In this document: positions 35,265 to 43,245 of the stretch, in pieces
Numbering within the stretch: the stretch's first letter is position 1
How the letters are laid out: each line of letters opens with the position of its first letter
From: Candidatus Zymogenaceae bacterium
GTDB lineage: Bacteria > Desulfobacterota > Zymogenia > Zymogenales > Zymogenaceae
DNA: 64,000 bases
Assembly: GCA_016933535.1 (NCBI GenBank)
Contig: JAFGAS010000036.1
Span: forward strand, 57,723-121,722
Direction of reading: 5' to 3'
Position numbers and translations under genes: made by a program
Notes under the pieces: generated by a model
What the model was told of the DNA's origin: nothing
The model's input: the letters and a program-made list of their open reading frames with translations, nothing else
The model's database searches: none

Positions 35265-36818
35265 TTAGACTTTTCTCTCTTTGCCCTTCCAAAACGGCTC
35301 CCTCAGCTCGTGCTTGAGGACCTTGCCGAGGGCGCTGCGCGGCAGCACGTCGACAAAATCGACGCTCTTGGGTTTCTTATAGCTCGCAATATTCTTCTTG
35401 CAATGATCGATAACCATCGTTTCGGTCAAGTCGGCGTCCGGCTTCTTCACGACGATCGCCTTAACGGCCTCGCCCCATGTATCGTCCGGTATGCCGATAA
35501 CCGCCACGTCCGCCACCCCGTTGAGCAAAAGGATGGCCTCCTCGACCTCCCGCGGGTATATATTCTCGCCCCCGGAGATAATCATGTCTTTTTTTCGGTC
35601 GGCGATAAAAAGGTACCCGTGTTCATCAAAGTAACCCATATCACCGGAGTAGTACCACCCGTCCCGAATCGCATCGGCCGTCGCCTGGGGCATGTTGTAA
35701 TATCCCTTCATGACGTTGTTGCCGGTACCGATGATCTCCCCAATCACCCCGGGCGGGCAATCCTTCCCCTTCTCGTCAACTACTCGAACCTGGACGTCGG
35801 CTATGGGACGGCCGGCCGATCCCAGCCATTTGACCTTGTATTCGGGGCCCTCAAGGACGTGGTCCTCCCGGACCAGCATCGTCAGGGTGGGGCTGGTCTC
35901 CGTCATGCCGAAGAACTGGATAAAATCGCAGTTGAATTTCTTGATGGAACGTTTAAGGAGCTCCACCGGCATCGGGGCGGTGGCATAGATGATCGTTTTG
36001 AGGGAAGAAAGGTCATAGTTGTCGATGTCGGGGTGGTCCAGGAGAAATCTAAAGATGACCGGAGTAAACGCGGTAACGGTGGTCTTCTCCTTCTGAACGA
36101 CCTCAAAAATCGCCTTCGGATCAAACGAATGGACGTAGGTTACCTTCGCGCCGATGAGCACCATATCGATGAGGACGAATATCCCGACGTGGAACATCGG
36201 CAGCAGCCCCAGGATGTTCCAGTCCCTGTTCATCTCCATCTCGATGATAGTCGAAAAGGCGTTGGCCATCATGTTCTTATGTGTCAGCATGACGCCCTTG
36301 GGCCTGCCCGTGGTCCCGCTGGTATAGAGCAGCAGCACGGTATTGTCCTGGTCGACCGTCACCCGGGGCTCGTCCGGCTTATATTTGGAGATCAGCTTCT
36401 CGTAATCGATCATCTCCTTGTCGATGAGGCCGTCCACGGCGATGAAACGGGTCTTTTTCTCGATCTCCTGTTTCATCGGCTCAAACAGATACTCAAACCG
36501 CTTGGAGAATATAACGACATCCGGCCCGGCGTCGTTAATCAGAAACGCAAGCTCCTTGGGGGAGAGACGCCAGTTCAGGTTTGTCGCAGCGGCCCCTATC
36601 TTGGCGCAGGCGAAAAAGGATTCGGTGAAATGATGGGAATTATGACAGATGACTCCAACCCGATCCCTCGGTTTCACTCCCATATCGACCAGCGCCGCCG
36701 CCAGCCGATTCGTGCGCTCGTTGAGCTCACGGTAGGTAAGACGCGTCTCTTCAAAAACAACCGCCTCTTTATCTGGATACCACCGGGCGGCCCTGGTCAG
36801 AAGATCTCCGATACGCAT
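35265..36818 (-). CDS. Acyl-CoA synthetase (AMP-forming)
   Basis: A 517-residue adenylate-forming ligase that activates a fatty or other carboxylic acid to its CoA thioester. Motifs: P-loop LLLYTSGTTGRPKGVMLTHKN, FFGMTETSPTLTML, the GWYYSGDMGYFDEHGYLFI segment with ribose-binding Asp, and C-terminal DRKKDMIISGGENIYPREVE. The catalytic Lys region ALGKVLKHELRE is intact. Substrate is not clear; medium- to long-chain acids are usual for this type. GGGGG lies before the ATG. An acyl-CoA dehydrogenase follows downstream. Confidence 0.92.
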   Translation of the reverse strand: MRIGDLLTRAARWYPDKEAVVFEETRLTYRELNERTNRLAAALVDMGVKPRDRVGVICHNSHHFTESFFACAKIGAAATNLNWRLSPKELAFLINDAGPDVVIFSKRFEYLFEPMKQEIEKKTRFIAVDGLIDKEMIDYEKLISKYKPDEPRVTVDQDNTVLLLYTSGTTGRPKGVMLTHKNMMANAFSTIIEMEMNRDWNILGLLPMFHVGIFVLIDMVLIGAKVTYVHSFDPKAIFEVVQKEKTTVTAFTPVIFRFLLDHPDIDNYDLSSLKTIIYATAPMPVELLKRSIKKFNCDFIQFFGMTETSPTLTMLVREDHVLEGPEYKVKWLGSAGRPIADVQVRVVDEKGKDCPPGVIGEIIGTGNNVMKGYYNMPQATADAIRDGWYYSGDMGYFDEHGYLFIADRKKDMIISGGENIYPREVEEAILLLNGVADVAVIGIPDDTWGEAVKAIVVKKPDADLTETMVIDHCKKNIASYKKPKSVDFVDVLPRSALGKVLKHELREPFWKGKERKV

Positions 36819-36919
36819 ATAATACCCCCTATAAGATCGTTACGGATAGGCTTCGAAAATGATCGGTGCCGTCGGGATGAGAGATACAAATTATAATATA
36901 TAAGACAACTGACCGGTCG

Positions 36920-37894
36920 CTACCTCCCTATAATGGAATTGAGCCGGCCGAGTACTTTTCCGGCCTCATGAACGATATCGTCGACGATCTCGCGTATCGT
37001 CTTAACATTTTCGATCAATCCCACGTCCTGGCCTACCGAAAAGAGCACCTCGTCGGTCGGAAAGGTCCGGACCCCGTGCGCGCCGACCCTCTCGCCCGCA
37101 AACGAGAGGATCTGGGCCATCGTCGCGCCGTCGGCCTCCATAGAGGAGACCTTCAGCGCGGCCTCGTTTCGGATCGATCGAACGGGGGTCCCCAGGGACT
37201 TGAAAATGACCGTCGTGTCGTTTTCGTTAGCATCGACTATCCACTGCTTCAGACGGTCGGGGATCGTCGCCTCCCGGGACGCCATGAACCGGGTCCCCAT
37301 CAGGACTCCCTCGGCCCCGAGCCCCAGCATCGCCACGAGTCCTTCCCCGTCGGCAACGCCGCCCCCCGCGATCACCGGTATCGACAGCGACCGGGCGGCC
37401 CTGTTGACCAGGACAAACGAACCGACATCACCCGCCCCGACAAATCCGCCGCCCTCAAACCCGAGGATCGTCACGGCGTCAACACCCAGGGACTCGGCGC
37501 GGAGTGCGTATCTAACCCGGGGGACCTTGTGGATGAGGGGTATATGCGCCTTTTTTATCCGATCGATCAGGTGATCGGGCGAACGGCCGGCGGTCTCGAA
37601 CGCACCCACCCCGGCCTCGATACCGACTTCCACGAACTCGTCGGTCAGGGCCCCGGAGTCGGCGCCGGGGAGCATGGAGATATTGAGGCCGATTGGTCCG
37701 TCGGTCAGTCCGCGGGCCTTTTCCAGTTCTTGCCTGAGGTGTTGGGGGCCGGAAAATGAGGCGGCGGGGATGAACCCGATGCACCCGGCATTGGCCACCG
37801 AGGCGACCATGTGTGCCTCCGTGATGTGGTGCATCGCCCCCATGAGAATAGGATAGCGGATATTAAGGAGCTTGGTAATCCTGGTCGTAAACAT
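36920..37894 (-). CDS. Nitronate monooxygenase-family (2-nitropropane dioxygenase-like) protein
   Basis: A 324-residue TIM-barrel FMN protein. It begins with RITKLLNIRYPILMGAMHHIT and contains the phosphate-binding VIAGGGVADGEGLVAMLGLGAEGVLMGTRFM segment. Class I nitronate monooxygenases and enoyl-ACP reductase FabK share this fold; the His in the HKVPRVRYALRAESLG region is displaced, so activity on nitronates is unproved. Start 37894 is chosen because GGAGG lies five bases before the ATG; the frame extends to 37963. It may be co-transcribed with the acyl-CoA synthetase gene that lies about 100 bases downstream. Confidence 0.83.
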   Translation of the reverse strand: MFTTRITKLLNIRYPILMGAMHHITEAHMVASVANAGCIGFIPAASFSGPQHLRQELEKARGLTDGPIGLNISMLPGADSGALTDEFVEVGIEAGVGAFETAGRSPDHLIDRIKKAHIPLIHKVPRVRYALRAESLGVDAVTILGFEGGGFVGAGDVGSFVLVNRAARSLSIPVIAGGGVADGEGLVAMLGLGAEGVLMGTRFMASREATIPDRLKQWIVDANENDTTVIFKSLGTPVRSIRNEAALKVSSMEADGATMAQILSFAGERVGAHGVRTFPTDEVLFSVGQDVGLIENVKTIREIVDDIVHEAGKVLGRLNSIIGR

Positions 37895-38087
37895 AGAACC
37901 TCCGCCGACGATGTATAGGTGTCGGATGCCGGGCGGAATTGGTGATGAAACGAGAAGGTCCAATATAAAGGATAAAGTTGTGCTTCAGGCTTTATCATAC
38001 CCGTCTGCGGGTGTCAACATATTTCGAACAGCTATTGCTCAAATTTTCCGTTAGGAATTAATGGCGCCGGAGATGGGGATGTCCGGG

Positions 38088-38876
38088 CTACGGCTGCCGG
38101 TATTCTTCCGGCACGTCGGGCGCCGTGCGCCACTCGGGGTCAAGGCCGTCAAGCCCCAGGACGGCGGCGTCCCTGACGTACGGGTCGGGGTCGCCCAGCA
38201 TTCGCTTCAGATCCGAGACAACCTCCGCCCCCCCCCTTCCGAGGGGTACGACGGCCATCACCGCCATTCTTCGGACCCCGGGGTCCTCATCGGAAAGCGC
38301 CGACCTGACCACAGAGACCGTTTCCGGATCGTCCAGGGAAGCAAGGGCGAGCACGGCGCTTTCCCGTACCTGCGGGCTCGGATCATTAATGGCCGAAAGG
38401 ATCATCGGCTCTGCCGATTTGAGCCCCGTCTCCCCGATCATCAGGACCGCATAGGCCCGTTCTTTGGGGTCGGGACTGTCCACATCCATCCAGTACCAGG
38501 CAAGCCGGAGGTATTTATTGAAGACTAGGGCCAGCAGGATTACGGCCAGCACGCCAAAGGAGACGATCATGCCGGTCCTGCGCCGGGATTTACCGTCACC
38601 GCCGAATAGGGCGACAATCAGAAGAATCGTAAAAGCAACCACCGCCGGAGGGACGATGTAAACGGCGGCCATCATAAAGAACATCCCGTCGGGCCACCCG
38701 CCCTGAGTCGCCCAGAGCGAAATCAGGTAGGTCAGAACAAGATAGACCGCGGTAATGCAGACGATTCCCGCCGCGCGGCCGGCCCGGGCCGGCCGCCGCC
38801 AGAGAAACACCATGGCGACAACAGACGCGGCGGTGATGGCGAGAAAAAGCCCGAGGGAAAGAAATTCCTTTATCAT
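38088..38876 (-). CDS. Membrane protein with C-terminal HEAT repeats
   Basis: A 262-residue protein. Three to four hydrophobic helices fill residues 1-125 (e.g. FLSLGLFLAITAASVVAMVFLW). The rest contains four HEAT/PBS-lyase-type repeats (KSAEPMILSAINDPSPQVRESAVLALASLDD, then VRRMAVMAVVPLG, then VRDAAVLGLDGL). Such repeats bind partner proteins; the partner is unknown. AGGA before the ATG at 38876 decides the start; the frame runs on to 38915. It follows glgC on the same strand after about 75 bases. Confidence 0.75.
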   Translation of the reverse strand: MIKEFLSLGLFLAITAASVVAMVFLWRRPARAGRAAGIVCITAVYLVLTYLISLWATQGGWPDGMFFMMAAVYIVPPAVVAFTILLIVALFGGDGKSRRRTGMIVSFGVLAVILLALVFNKYLRLAWYWMDVDSPDPKERAYAVLMIGETGLKSAEPMILSAINDPSPQVRESAVLALASLDDPETVSVVRSALSDEDPGVRRMAVMAVVPLGRGGAEVVSDLKRMLGDPDPYVRDAAVLGLDGLDPEWRTAPDVPEEYRQP

Positions 38877-38951
38877 GAGTCCTGTCCCGCTCCGGTGTGG
38901 AGGATAGCGGGCCACACGACATACCCCGTCGGCCCGTTTGTTTCACGTATT

Positions 38952-40157
38952 TCATTCAAAGCGCATGCGCTTGGGGATCACGACTATCCCGGTGGGGCTG
39001 GTGTCGAAGTGTACGGCGTCGTCGGCCCGATTATGACCCACTACCATCCCTTCGGGGATGACGACGCGTTTGTCGATGATGGTCTTTTTCAACCTCACGT
39101 TCCGGTTGATCTGGACGTCGTCCATGATGATGCATTGCGAGATCTCGCTGCCCTCCAGAATCGTGACATTTCTCCCGATGACCGAATCATCCACCCGGGC
39201 GCCGACGATCTGCGTGCCACCCGATACGATAGAATTCCTGATCCCTTCGCCGGGGATCCCCGCCGAGATGATATGTGCCGGGGCCAGCGGCGGCTCATAG
39301 GTATAGATCGGCCAGGAACGGTCGAAGAGGGAAAACTCGGGGTTGTTCGATATCAGGTTCATGTGGGCATCCCAGTATGCCTCGATAGTGCCGACGTCCC
39401 TCCAGTAGGCGGTCTGCTGTGTCTTTTCGTCGACGAAGGGAAAGGCGAACACCTGGTCCCGCTGGATCATCGACGGAACGACGTTCTTGCCGAAATCATG
39501 GGAGCTCTCGGAGAGCTTGGCATCCTCAATCAGCCGCATGACCAGATTTCTCGTATTGAAGACATAGATGCCCATGGAGGCCAGTATCTGATCGGGCCTT
39601 CCGGGAATGGTCGCCGGTTCCGTCGGCTTTTCCTGGAAGCCGACGAGCCTGAAGTTTTCGTCTACGATCATAACGCCGAACTGGGTGGATGTCTCCCTGG
39701 GCATGGGGATGGCCCCAATCGTCAGGTCCGCGCCGTTTTTGAAGTGAGACGCGATCAGGTTGCGGTAGTCCATCCGATAGACGTGATCTCCGGAGAGGAC
39801 CAGGGTGATATCGGGACGCTCCTGTTCGAGGATATAGATATTCTGATAGACGGCGTCGGCCGTCCCCTGGTACCAGTCCTCGCTGACCCGTTGCTGGGCG
39901 GGAACGATCTGGACGTATTCTCCCATCTGGTGGGAGAAAAAGCTCCATCCTCTCTGGATATGCCGGTCAAGGGAAAATGATTTGTACTGGGTGAGCAAGA
40001 CGATTTTTCTGAGGCCGGAATTGGCGCAATTGGACAGCGTAAAATCTATTATTCGGTAGTTCGCGGCAAAGGGCACGCCGGGCTTGGCCCTGTCCCGCGT
40101 GAGGGGGTAGAGCCGCTCTCCTTTGCCCCCCGCCAGGATCACGGCCAGTACGTTCAT
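38952..40157 (-). CDS. glgC: Glucose-1-phosphate adenylyltransferase
   Basis: A 401-residue enzyme that makes ADP-glucose from ATP and glucose 1-phosphate, the committed step of bacterial glycogen synthesis. The nucleotidyltransferase start ILAGGKGERLYPLTRDRAKPGVPF, FTLSNCANSG, SGDHVYRMDY and the C-terminal left-handed beta-helix (IVSGGTQIVGARVDDSVIGRNVTILEG) are clear. Its ATG follows directly on the TAG of the CheY-like receiver gene with no spacing, so both are translated from one mRNA. No glgA or glgB is in the window. Confidence 0.94.
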   Translation of the reverse strand: MNVLAVILAGGKGERLYPLTRDRAKPGVPFAANYRIIDFTLSNCANSGLRKIVLLTQYKSFSLDRHIQRGWSFFSHQMGEYVQIVPAQQRVSEDWYQGTADAVYQNIYILEQERPDITLVLSGDHVYRMDYRNLIASHFKNGADLTIGAIPMPRETSTQFGVMIVDENFRLVGFQEKPTEPATIPGRPDQILASMGIYVFNTRNLVMRLIEDAKLSESSHDFGKNVVPSMIQRDQVFAFPFVDEKTQQTAYWRDVGTIEAYWDAHMNLISNNPEFSLFDRSWPIYTYEPPLAPAHIISAGIPGEGIRNSIVSGGTQIVGARVDDSVIGRNVTILEGSEISQCIIMDDVQINRNVRLKKTIIDKRVVIPEGMVVGHNRADDAVHFDTSPTGIVVIPKRMRFE

Positions 40158-40526
40158 CTACTTCTCCCGGTCGGCCCGGCCCAGGATCTCCTTGATCTTT
40201 TCCTTCAGAACCCCGGTATCCGAAGATTTCACGACGTAGGCGTCGGCCCCCCAGCTCCTGAAATCGTCCTTGTAGGAGGAGTACGCCGAGTTGAGGATAA
40301 TGGGTATATTCTTGTGCATTGCGATGATCTTCCCGAGGGCTTCGATACCGTCCATCTCCGGCATCCTGATATCCATGACAATGATATCGGGCGTAAATGT
40401 CTTGAGCATTTCAATGCTTTCCTTGCCGTTGGACGCGACCGCTACCTCATAGTCCTCTTCCCTGAGGTCTTCTTCATAAAGGGCGCTGATATTCTCATCA
40501 TCATCAACAATAAGGATCCGTGCCAT
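40158..40526 (-). CDS. CheY-like single-domain response regulator
   Basis: A 122-residue receiver domain without output domain. The acidic pocket (VDDDE), phosphoacceptor Asp in IIVMDIRMPEMDG, and Lys in YVVKSSD are present. The usual Thr/Ser switch is N-S-A in ILNSAYSS. Start 40526 is chosen by GGGGGA upstream. It abuts glgC, and the pairing suggests that phosphorelay input is tied to glycogen metabolism; no cognate kinase is next to it. It could instead be an orphan relay protein whose position is chance. Confidence 0.88.
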   Translation of the reverse strand: MARILIVDDDENISALYEEDLREEDYEVAVASNGKESIEMLKTFTPDIIVMDIRMPEMDGIEALGKIIAMHKNIPIILNSAYSSYKDDFRSWGADAYVVKSSDTGVLKEKIKEILGRADREK

Positions 40527-40666
40527 ACATTCCCCCCGCTCGGCACCTGGACAAGCGTTACGCTCATCCACAGGGCCTTTCAATAGTTCATCGATTCACT
40601 AACCCATTATCGGTATATCGAATCGGCCTGGGCCTTTTCGAATCTATTCCTGTCTTCGTTGCCGGT

Positions 40667-40697
40667 TTGGTACGGTAATTTCGTATAATTGTACCAA
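40667..40697. promoter_or_regulatory. Inverted repeat in the receiver/PilZ divergent region
   Basis: TTGGTAC (40667-40673) and GTACCAA (40691-40697) form a perfect inverted repeat with a 17-base AT-rich spacer. It lies between the divergent CheY-like/glgC unit and the PilZ unit, where an operator could act on either. Confidence 0.35.
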
Positions 40698-40758
40698 GGC
40701 ACACCATTCCTGTCAATAACAACCATGACGGCAATACGTCGATGGTGTCCATTACATT

Positions 40759-40788
40759 TTGACATGAGCGCACCGAAGGTGCTATACT
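40759..40788 (+). promoter_or_regulatory. Consensus sigma-70 promoter of the PilZ gene
   Basis: TTGACA (40759-40764) and TATACT (40783-40788) are separated by 18 bases. Transcription would start near 40795, about 24 bases before the ATG at 40819. Confidence 0.75.
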
Positions 40789-40818
40789 GTTTTAATATAC
40801 CTCTATGGGGAACCGCGT

Positions 40819-41727
40819 ATGGAAAATCAACCGGAAGGGACAAAGCCCTTTGGCGAAAACCGCGTCCATACCCGTGAGCGAGTAAAGATAAAGGTCCAAT
40901 ACAAGAATATCGAAAAGCTCAGGGAAGACTGGGCGGAGAATATAGGCTTTGGCGGCATGTTTATAAGGTCGGGTAATCCGCTGCCCATACAGACGCCGGT
41001 CGAAGTCTCCCTCATGTTCCCCGATCATGAAAAAACGGTTATACTGGCCGCGGAGGTAGTCAGGACGGTTGACCAAAGGGAGGCCGAAGAACAGGGATTG
41101 AAGTCGGGATTCGCCCTCGAATTTCTGGATTTTATAAAGAAGAAAAAGGAACTTGAAGACTTTATCGGACGGCTGTCCGGCACGGAGGCTCAACCGTCCG
41201 GCGCGGTCATCAATCTCGGTCCGCCCCCCGACGAGCCCATCTCGAAGAAAGCGGCATCGCCGCCCCAAGAGGATAACGGTGACGCACCGGCCGAGAGTCC
41301 CGAACACATAGAGATCAAGGCCATCCAGATCAAGAATATGTCCGTCAAGGACAAGATGATCCTGGCCCCGAAGGCCGACAAGGCGGAGCGGGCGGTCCTC
41401 CTGCGCGAGCTCAACGCGTCCGTGGCACGTCTCATCATCAGAAATCCCCGTATTACCGAATCGGAGATTGCCCAGATTGCCAAGGACTTTGCCGCTCCTT
41501 CCGACGTCCTGGAAATGATCGCGAAAAACAGAAAATGGATACAGAATTCGGATATCCGCATTGCGATAGTCAAGAATCCCCGAACCCCCACCCCGCTGGC
41601 CGTCGCCCAGCTCAATTACCTGCAGGTCAAGGACCTCGCCATGCTGGCAAAGAGCCAGAGCGTCCGGGAAACGGTTAAGAACGAAGCCTTCAAGCTTCTC
41701 CTCAAGAAGCGGGACAAGGCCACCTGA
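40819..41727 (+). CDS. PilZ-domain protein with helical C-terminal domain
   Basis: A 302-residue protein. Residues 15-115 form a PilZ domain: HTRERV is the arginine motif that binds c-di-GMP, and ENIGFGGMFI is at the D/N-x-S-x-x-G position, here with Gly instead of Ser. A Pro/Ala-rich linker follows, then about 130 residues of alpha-helical repeats (SVARLIIRNPRITESEIAQIAK and similar). The layout fits the TIGR02266-type PilZ proteins of deltaproteobacteria. It likely senses c-di-GMP in the cytoplasm; the partner is unknown. The downstream LigD-like gene starts ten bases after. Confidence 0.78.
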   Translation: MENQPEGTKPFGENRVHTRERVKIKVQYKNIEKLREDWAENIGFGGMFIRSGNPLPIQTPVEVSLMFPDHEKTVILAAEVVRTVDQREAEEQGLKSGFALEFLDFIKKKKELEDFIGRLSGTEAQPSGAVINLGPPPDEPISKKAASPPQEDNGDAPAESPEHIEIKAIQIKNMSVKDKMILAPKADKAERAVLLRELNASVARLIIRNPRITESEIAQIAKDFAAPSDVLEMIAKNRKWIQNSDIRIAIVKNPRTPTPLAVAQLNYLQVKDLAMLAKSQSVRETVKNEAFKLLLKKRDKAT

Positions 41728-41737
41728 AGGAGCAAAC

Positions 41738-42238
41738 ATGCCCCTTTTCGTGATTCAAAAGCACCACGCGAAGCGGCTCCACTATGATTTCCGCCTCGAA
41801 AAGGACGGTGTCCTGGTGTCGTGGGCGATACCCAAGGGCCCGTCAATGACTACCTCCGAAAAGCGCCTTGCCGTTGCCGTGGACGATCACGACCTGTCAT
41901 ACGCGGGCTATGAGGGCGTCATCCCCGAGACAAGCTACGGCGCGGGCCCGGTCATGGTCTGGGATACGGGAACCTATCGGGATATCTCGCCGGCCGGCTG
42001 GGAAAAGGGCCGGATAGAGGTGGAGCTTTCCGGGACGAAGCTCGTGGGGAAATTCGCCCTCATCCAGATGAAGGGACGCGGTGAGAAAAACTGGCTCCTC
42101 ATGAAGATGAAAGACGGCCGTGAACACCGGCAGGGCGACATCCTGCAGACGGCCCCCGACTCCGCGAAGACCGGAAGGTCCCTGGAAGAAATCCAGGCCG
42201 AATCCCCGACTCCTCCCCCGTGCGAGGTAAAGGAATAA
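41738..42238 (+). CDS. Stand-alone LigD-type DNA 3'-phosphoesterase
   Basis: A 166-residue protein equal to the phosphoesterase (PE) domain of bacterial ligase D. The catalytic pattern FVIQKHHAKRLHYDFRLE, VSWAIPKGPS and the DHDLSYAGYEGVIPE segment are all present. PE domains trim 3'-phosphates and ribonucleotides at DNA ends in non-homologous end joining. No ligase, polymerase or Ku gene is adjacent, so it acts alone or with partners elsewhere. Its start is ten bases after the PilZ gene and has GGAG upstream, which implies co-transcription with a c-di-GMP-type protein. Confidence 0.88.
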   Translation: MPLFVIQKHHAKRLHYDFRLEKDGVLVSWAIPKGPSMTTSEKRLAVAVDDHDLSYAGYEGVIPETSYGAGPVMVWDTGTYRDISPAGWEKGRIEVELSGTKLVGKFALIQMKGRGEKNWLLMKMKDGREHRQGDILQTAPDSAKTGRSLEEIQAESPTPPPCEVKE

Positions 42239-42270
42239 GGCCCGCGGGAATCCCCCCATTCTCGGGCAGA

Positions 42271-43074
42271 CTATCTAACGATCACCCCGGCATATCCGAC
42301 CACGCTGCCGTAGTCGCCGGACGTATCCCCCGATGTCATATAGCCGGCAAGCTCGGCGGTCGATGCCCCCAGCTCCTTTGCCGCGGCCAGCATAATCGTT
42401 ACCGGGATAACGCCGCACATCGTGATCCGGTTATCGCGTACCGTCTCGTAGACACCGTCCGGATCGAGGTTCAGCATCCGATCGATCACCATCCGATCCT
42501 TCTTTTCGGCCTCCCGGGCCGGTTCGTAATGGGTCATGTCGGAGCTCGCCACGATCAGGACGTCCCCGGCGTTTTGGGAAATCGCCGCGGCCAGGTCCCG
42601 GCCGAACGCCAGGCACTCGGGCAGCGACAGCCGCCCCAGGGCGATGGGAACCAGCCGGAAATCGGGCCTGAACGCCTGGATAAAGGGAACCTGAACCTCC
42701 AGCGAGTGTTCGAGGGCATGGGCGCGTTCGTCATCGACGGCCGATTTCGAAGATTCGAGGATTGTCCGGGCGAGGTCTTCATCGATCGGCACCAAACCGG
42801 ACGGCATCTCCCATGAACCCCGGGCGGCAACGGCCACGTCCCCGCCGACGCCCCGGTGATTGGGACCCAGGATGACGACGCTCGGGGGTATCACGACCCG
42901 GGAAAAGACCATACCCGCGATCTTGCCCGAATAGACGTATCCGGCATGGGGAGACACGACGCCGACGGCCCGTCTCTTTTCACCACGAGGCTCCAGGAAC
43001 GACGATACCTCGCGTTGGAGAGTCTTCGGGTCGAGGGGATAAAACTGGCCCGCAACGGCCGGCTTTCTGTTCAT
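42271..43074 (-). CDS. amrB: MEMO1-family protein (AmmeMemoRadiSam system protein B)
   Basis: A 267-residue protein of the MEMO family, related in fold to extradiol dioxygenases. It starts with RKPAVAGQFYPLDPKTL and has VVSPHAGYVYSGKIAG, VILGPNHRGVG, EHSLEVQVPFIQ and ASSDMTHYEP, the conserved His/Cys/Asp positions of the family. In many bacteria it is encoded beside an AMMECR1 protein and a radical SAM enzyme; neither is next to it here. The reaction is not established. It is a single minus-strand gene among plus-strand genes. Confidence 0.88.
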   Translation of the reverse strand: MNRKPAVAGQFYPLDPKTLQREVSSFLEPRGEKRRAVGVVSPHAGYVYSGKIAGMVFSRVVIPPSVVILGPNHRGVGGDVAVAARGSWEMPSGLVPIDEDLARTILESSKSAVDDERAHALEHSLEVQVPFIQAFRPDFRLVPIALGRLSLPECLAFGRDLAAAISQNAGDVLIVASSDMTHYEPAREAEKKDRMVIDRMLNLDPDGVYETVRDNRITMCGVIPVTIMLAAAKELGASTAELAGYMTSGDTSGDYGSVVGYAGVIVR

Positions 43075-43185
43075 CTCTTTTGGCCCCTCTTACGATATAA
43101 AAAGCTCTTTTTCATACCCCCTGTATGGTACTCCATGCCGATTCCGGGCGCAAGGCCAAAGAGGAGAAATCCACGATCTTTTCCC

Positions 43186-43215
43186 TTGACTAAAGAAAGG
43201 GGGGTAGAGTATCAT
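43186..43215 (+). promoter_or_regulatory. Sigma-70 promoter of the TPR lipoprotein gene
   Basis: TTGACT (43186-43191) and TATCAT (43210-43215) are separated by 18 bases. Transcription would start near 43222, leaving a leader of about 24 AT-rich bases with no clear ribosome-binding site. Confidence 0.6.
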
Positions 43216-43245
43216 AAAATAATAATATAATTGAGTTTTTTTGAC

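Noticed and set aside
35175..36896. A 573-codon plus-strand open frame opposite the acyl-CoA synthetase
   Set aside because: The minus strand encodes an intact AMP-forming ligase with all motifs; the plus frame has none.
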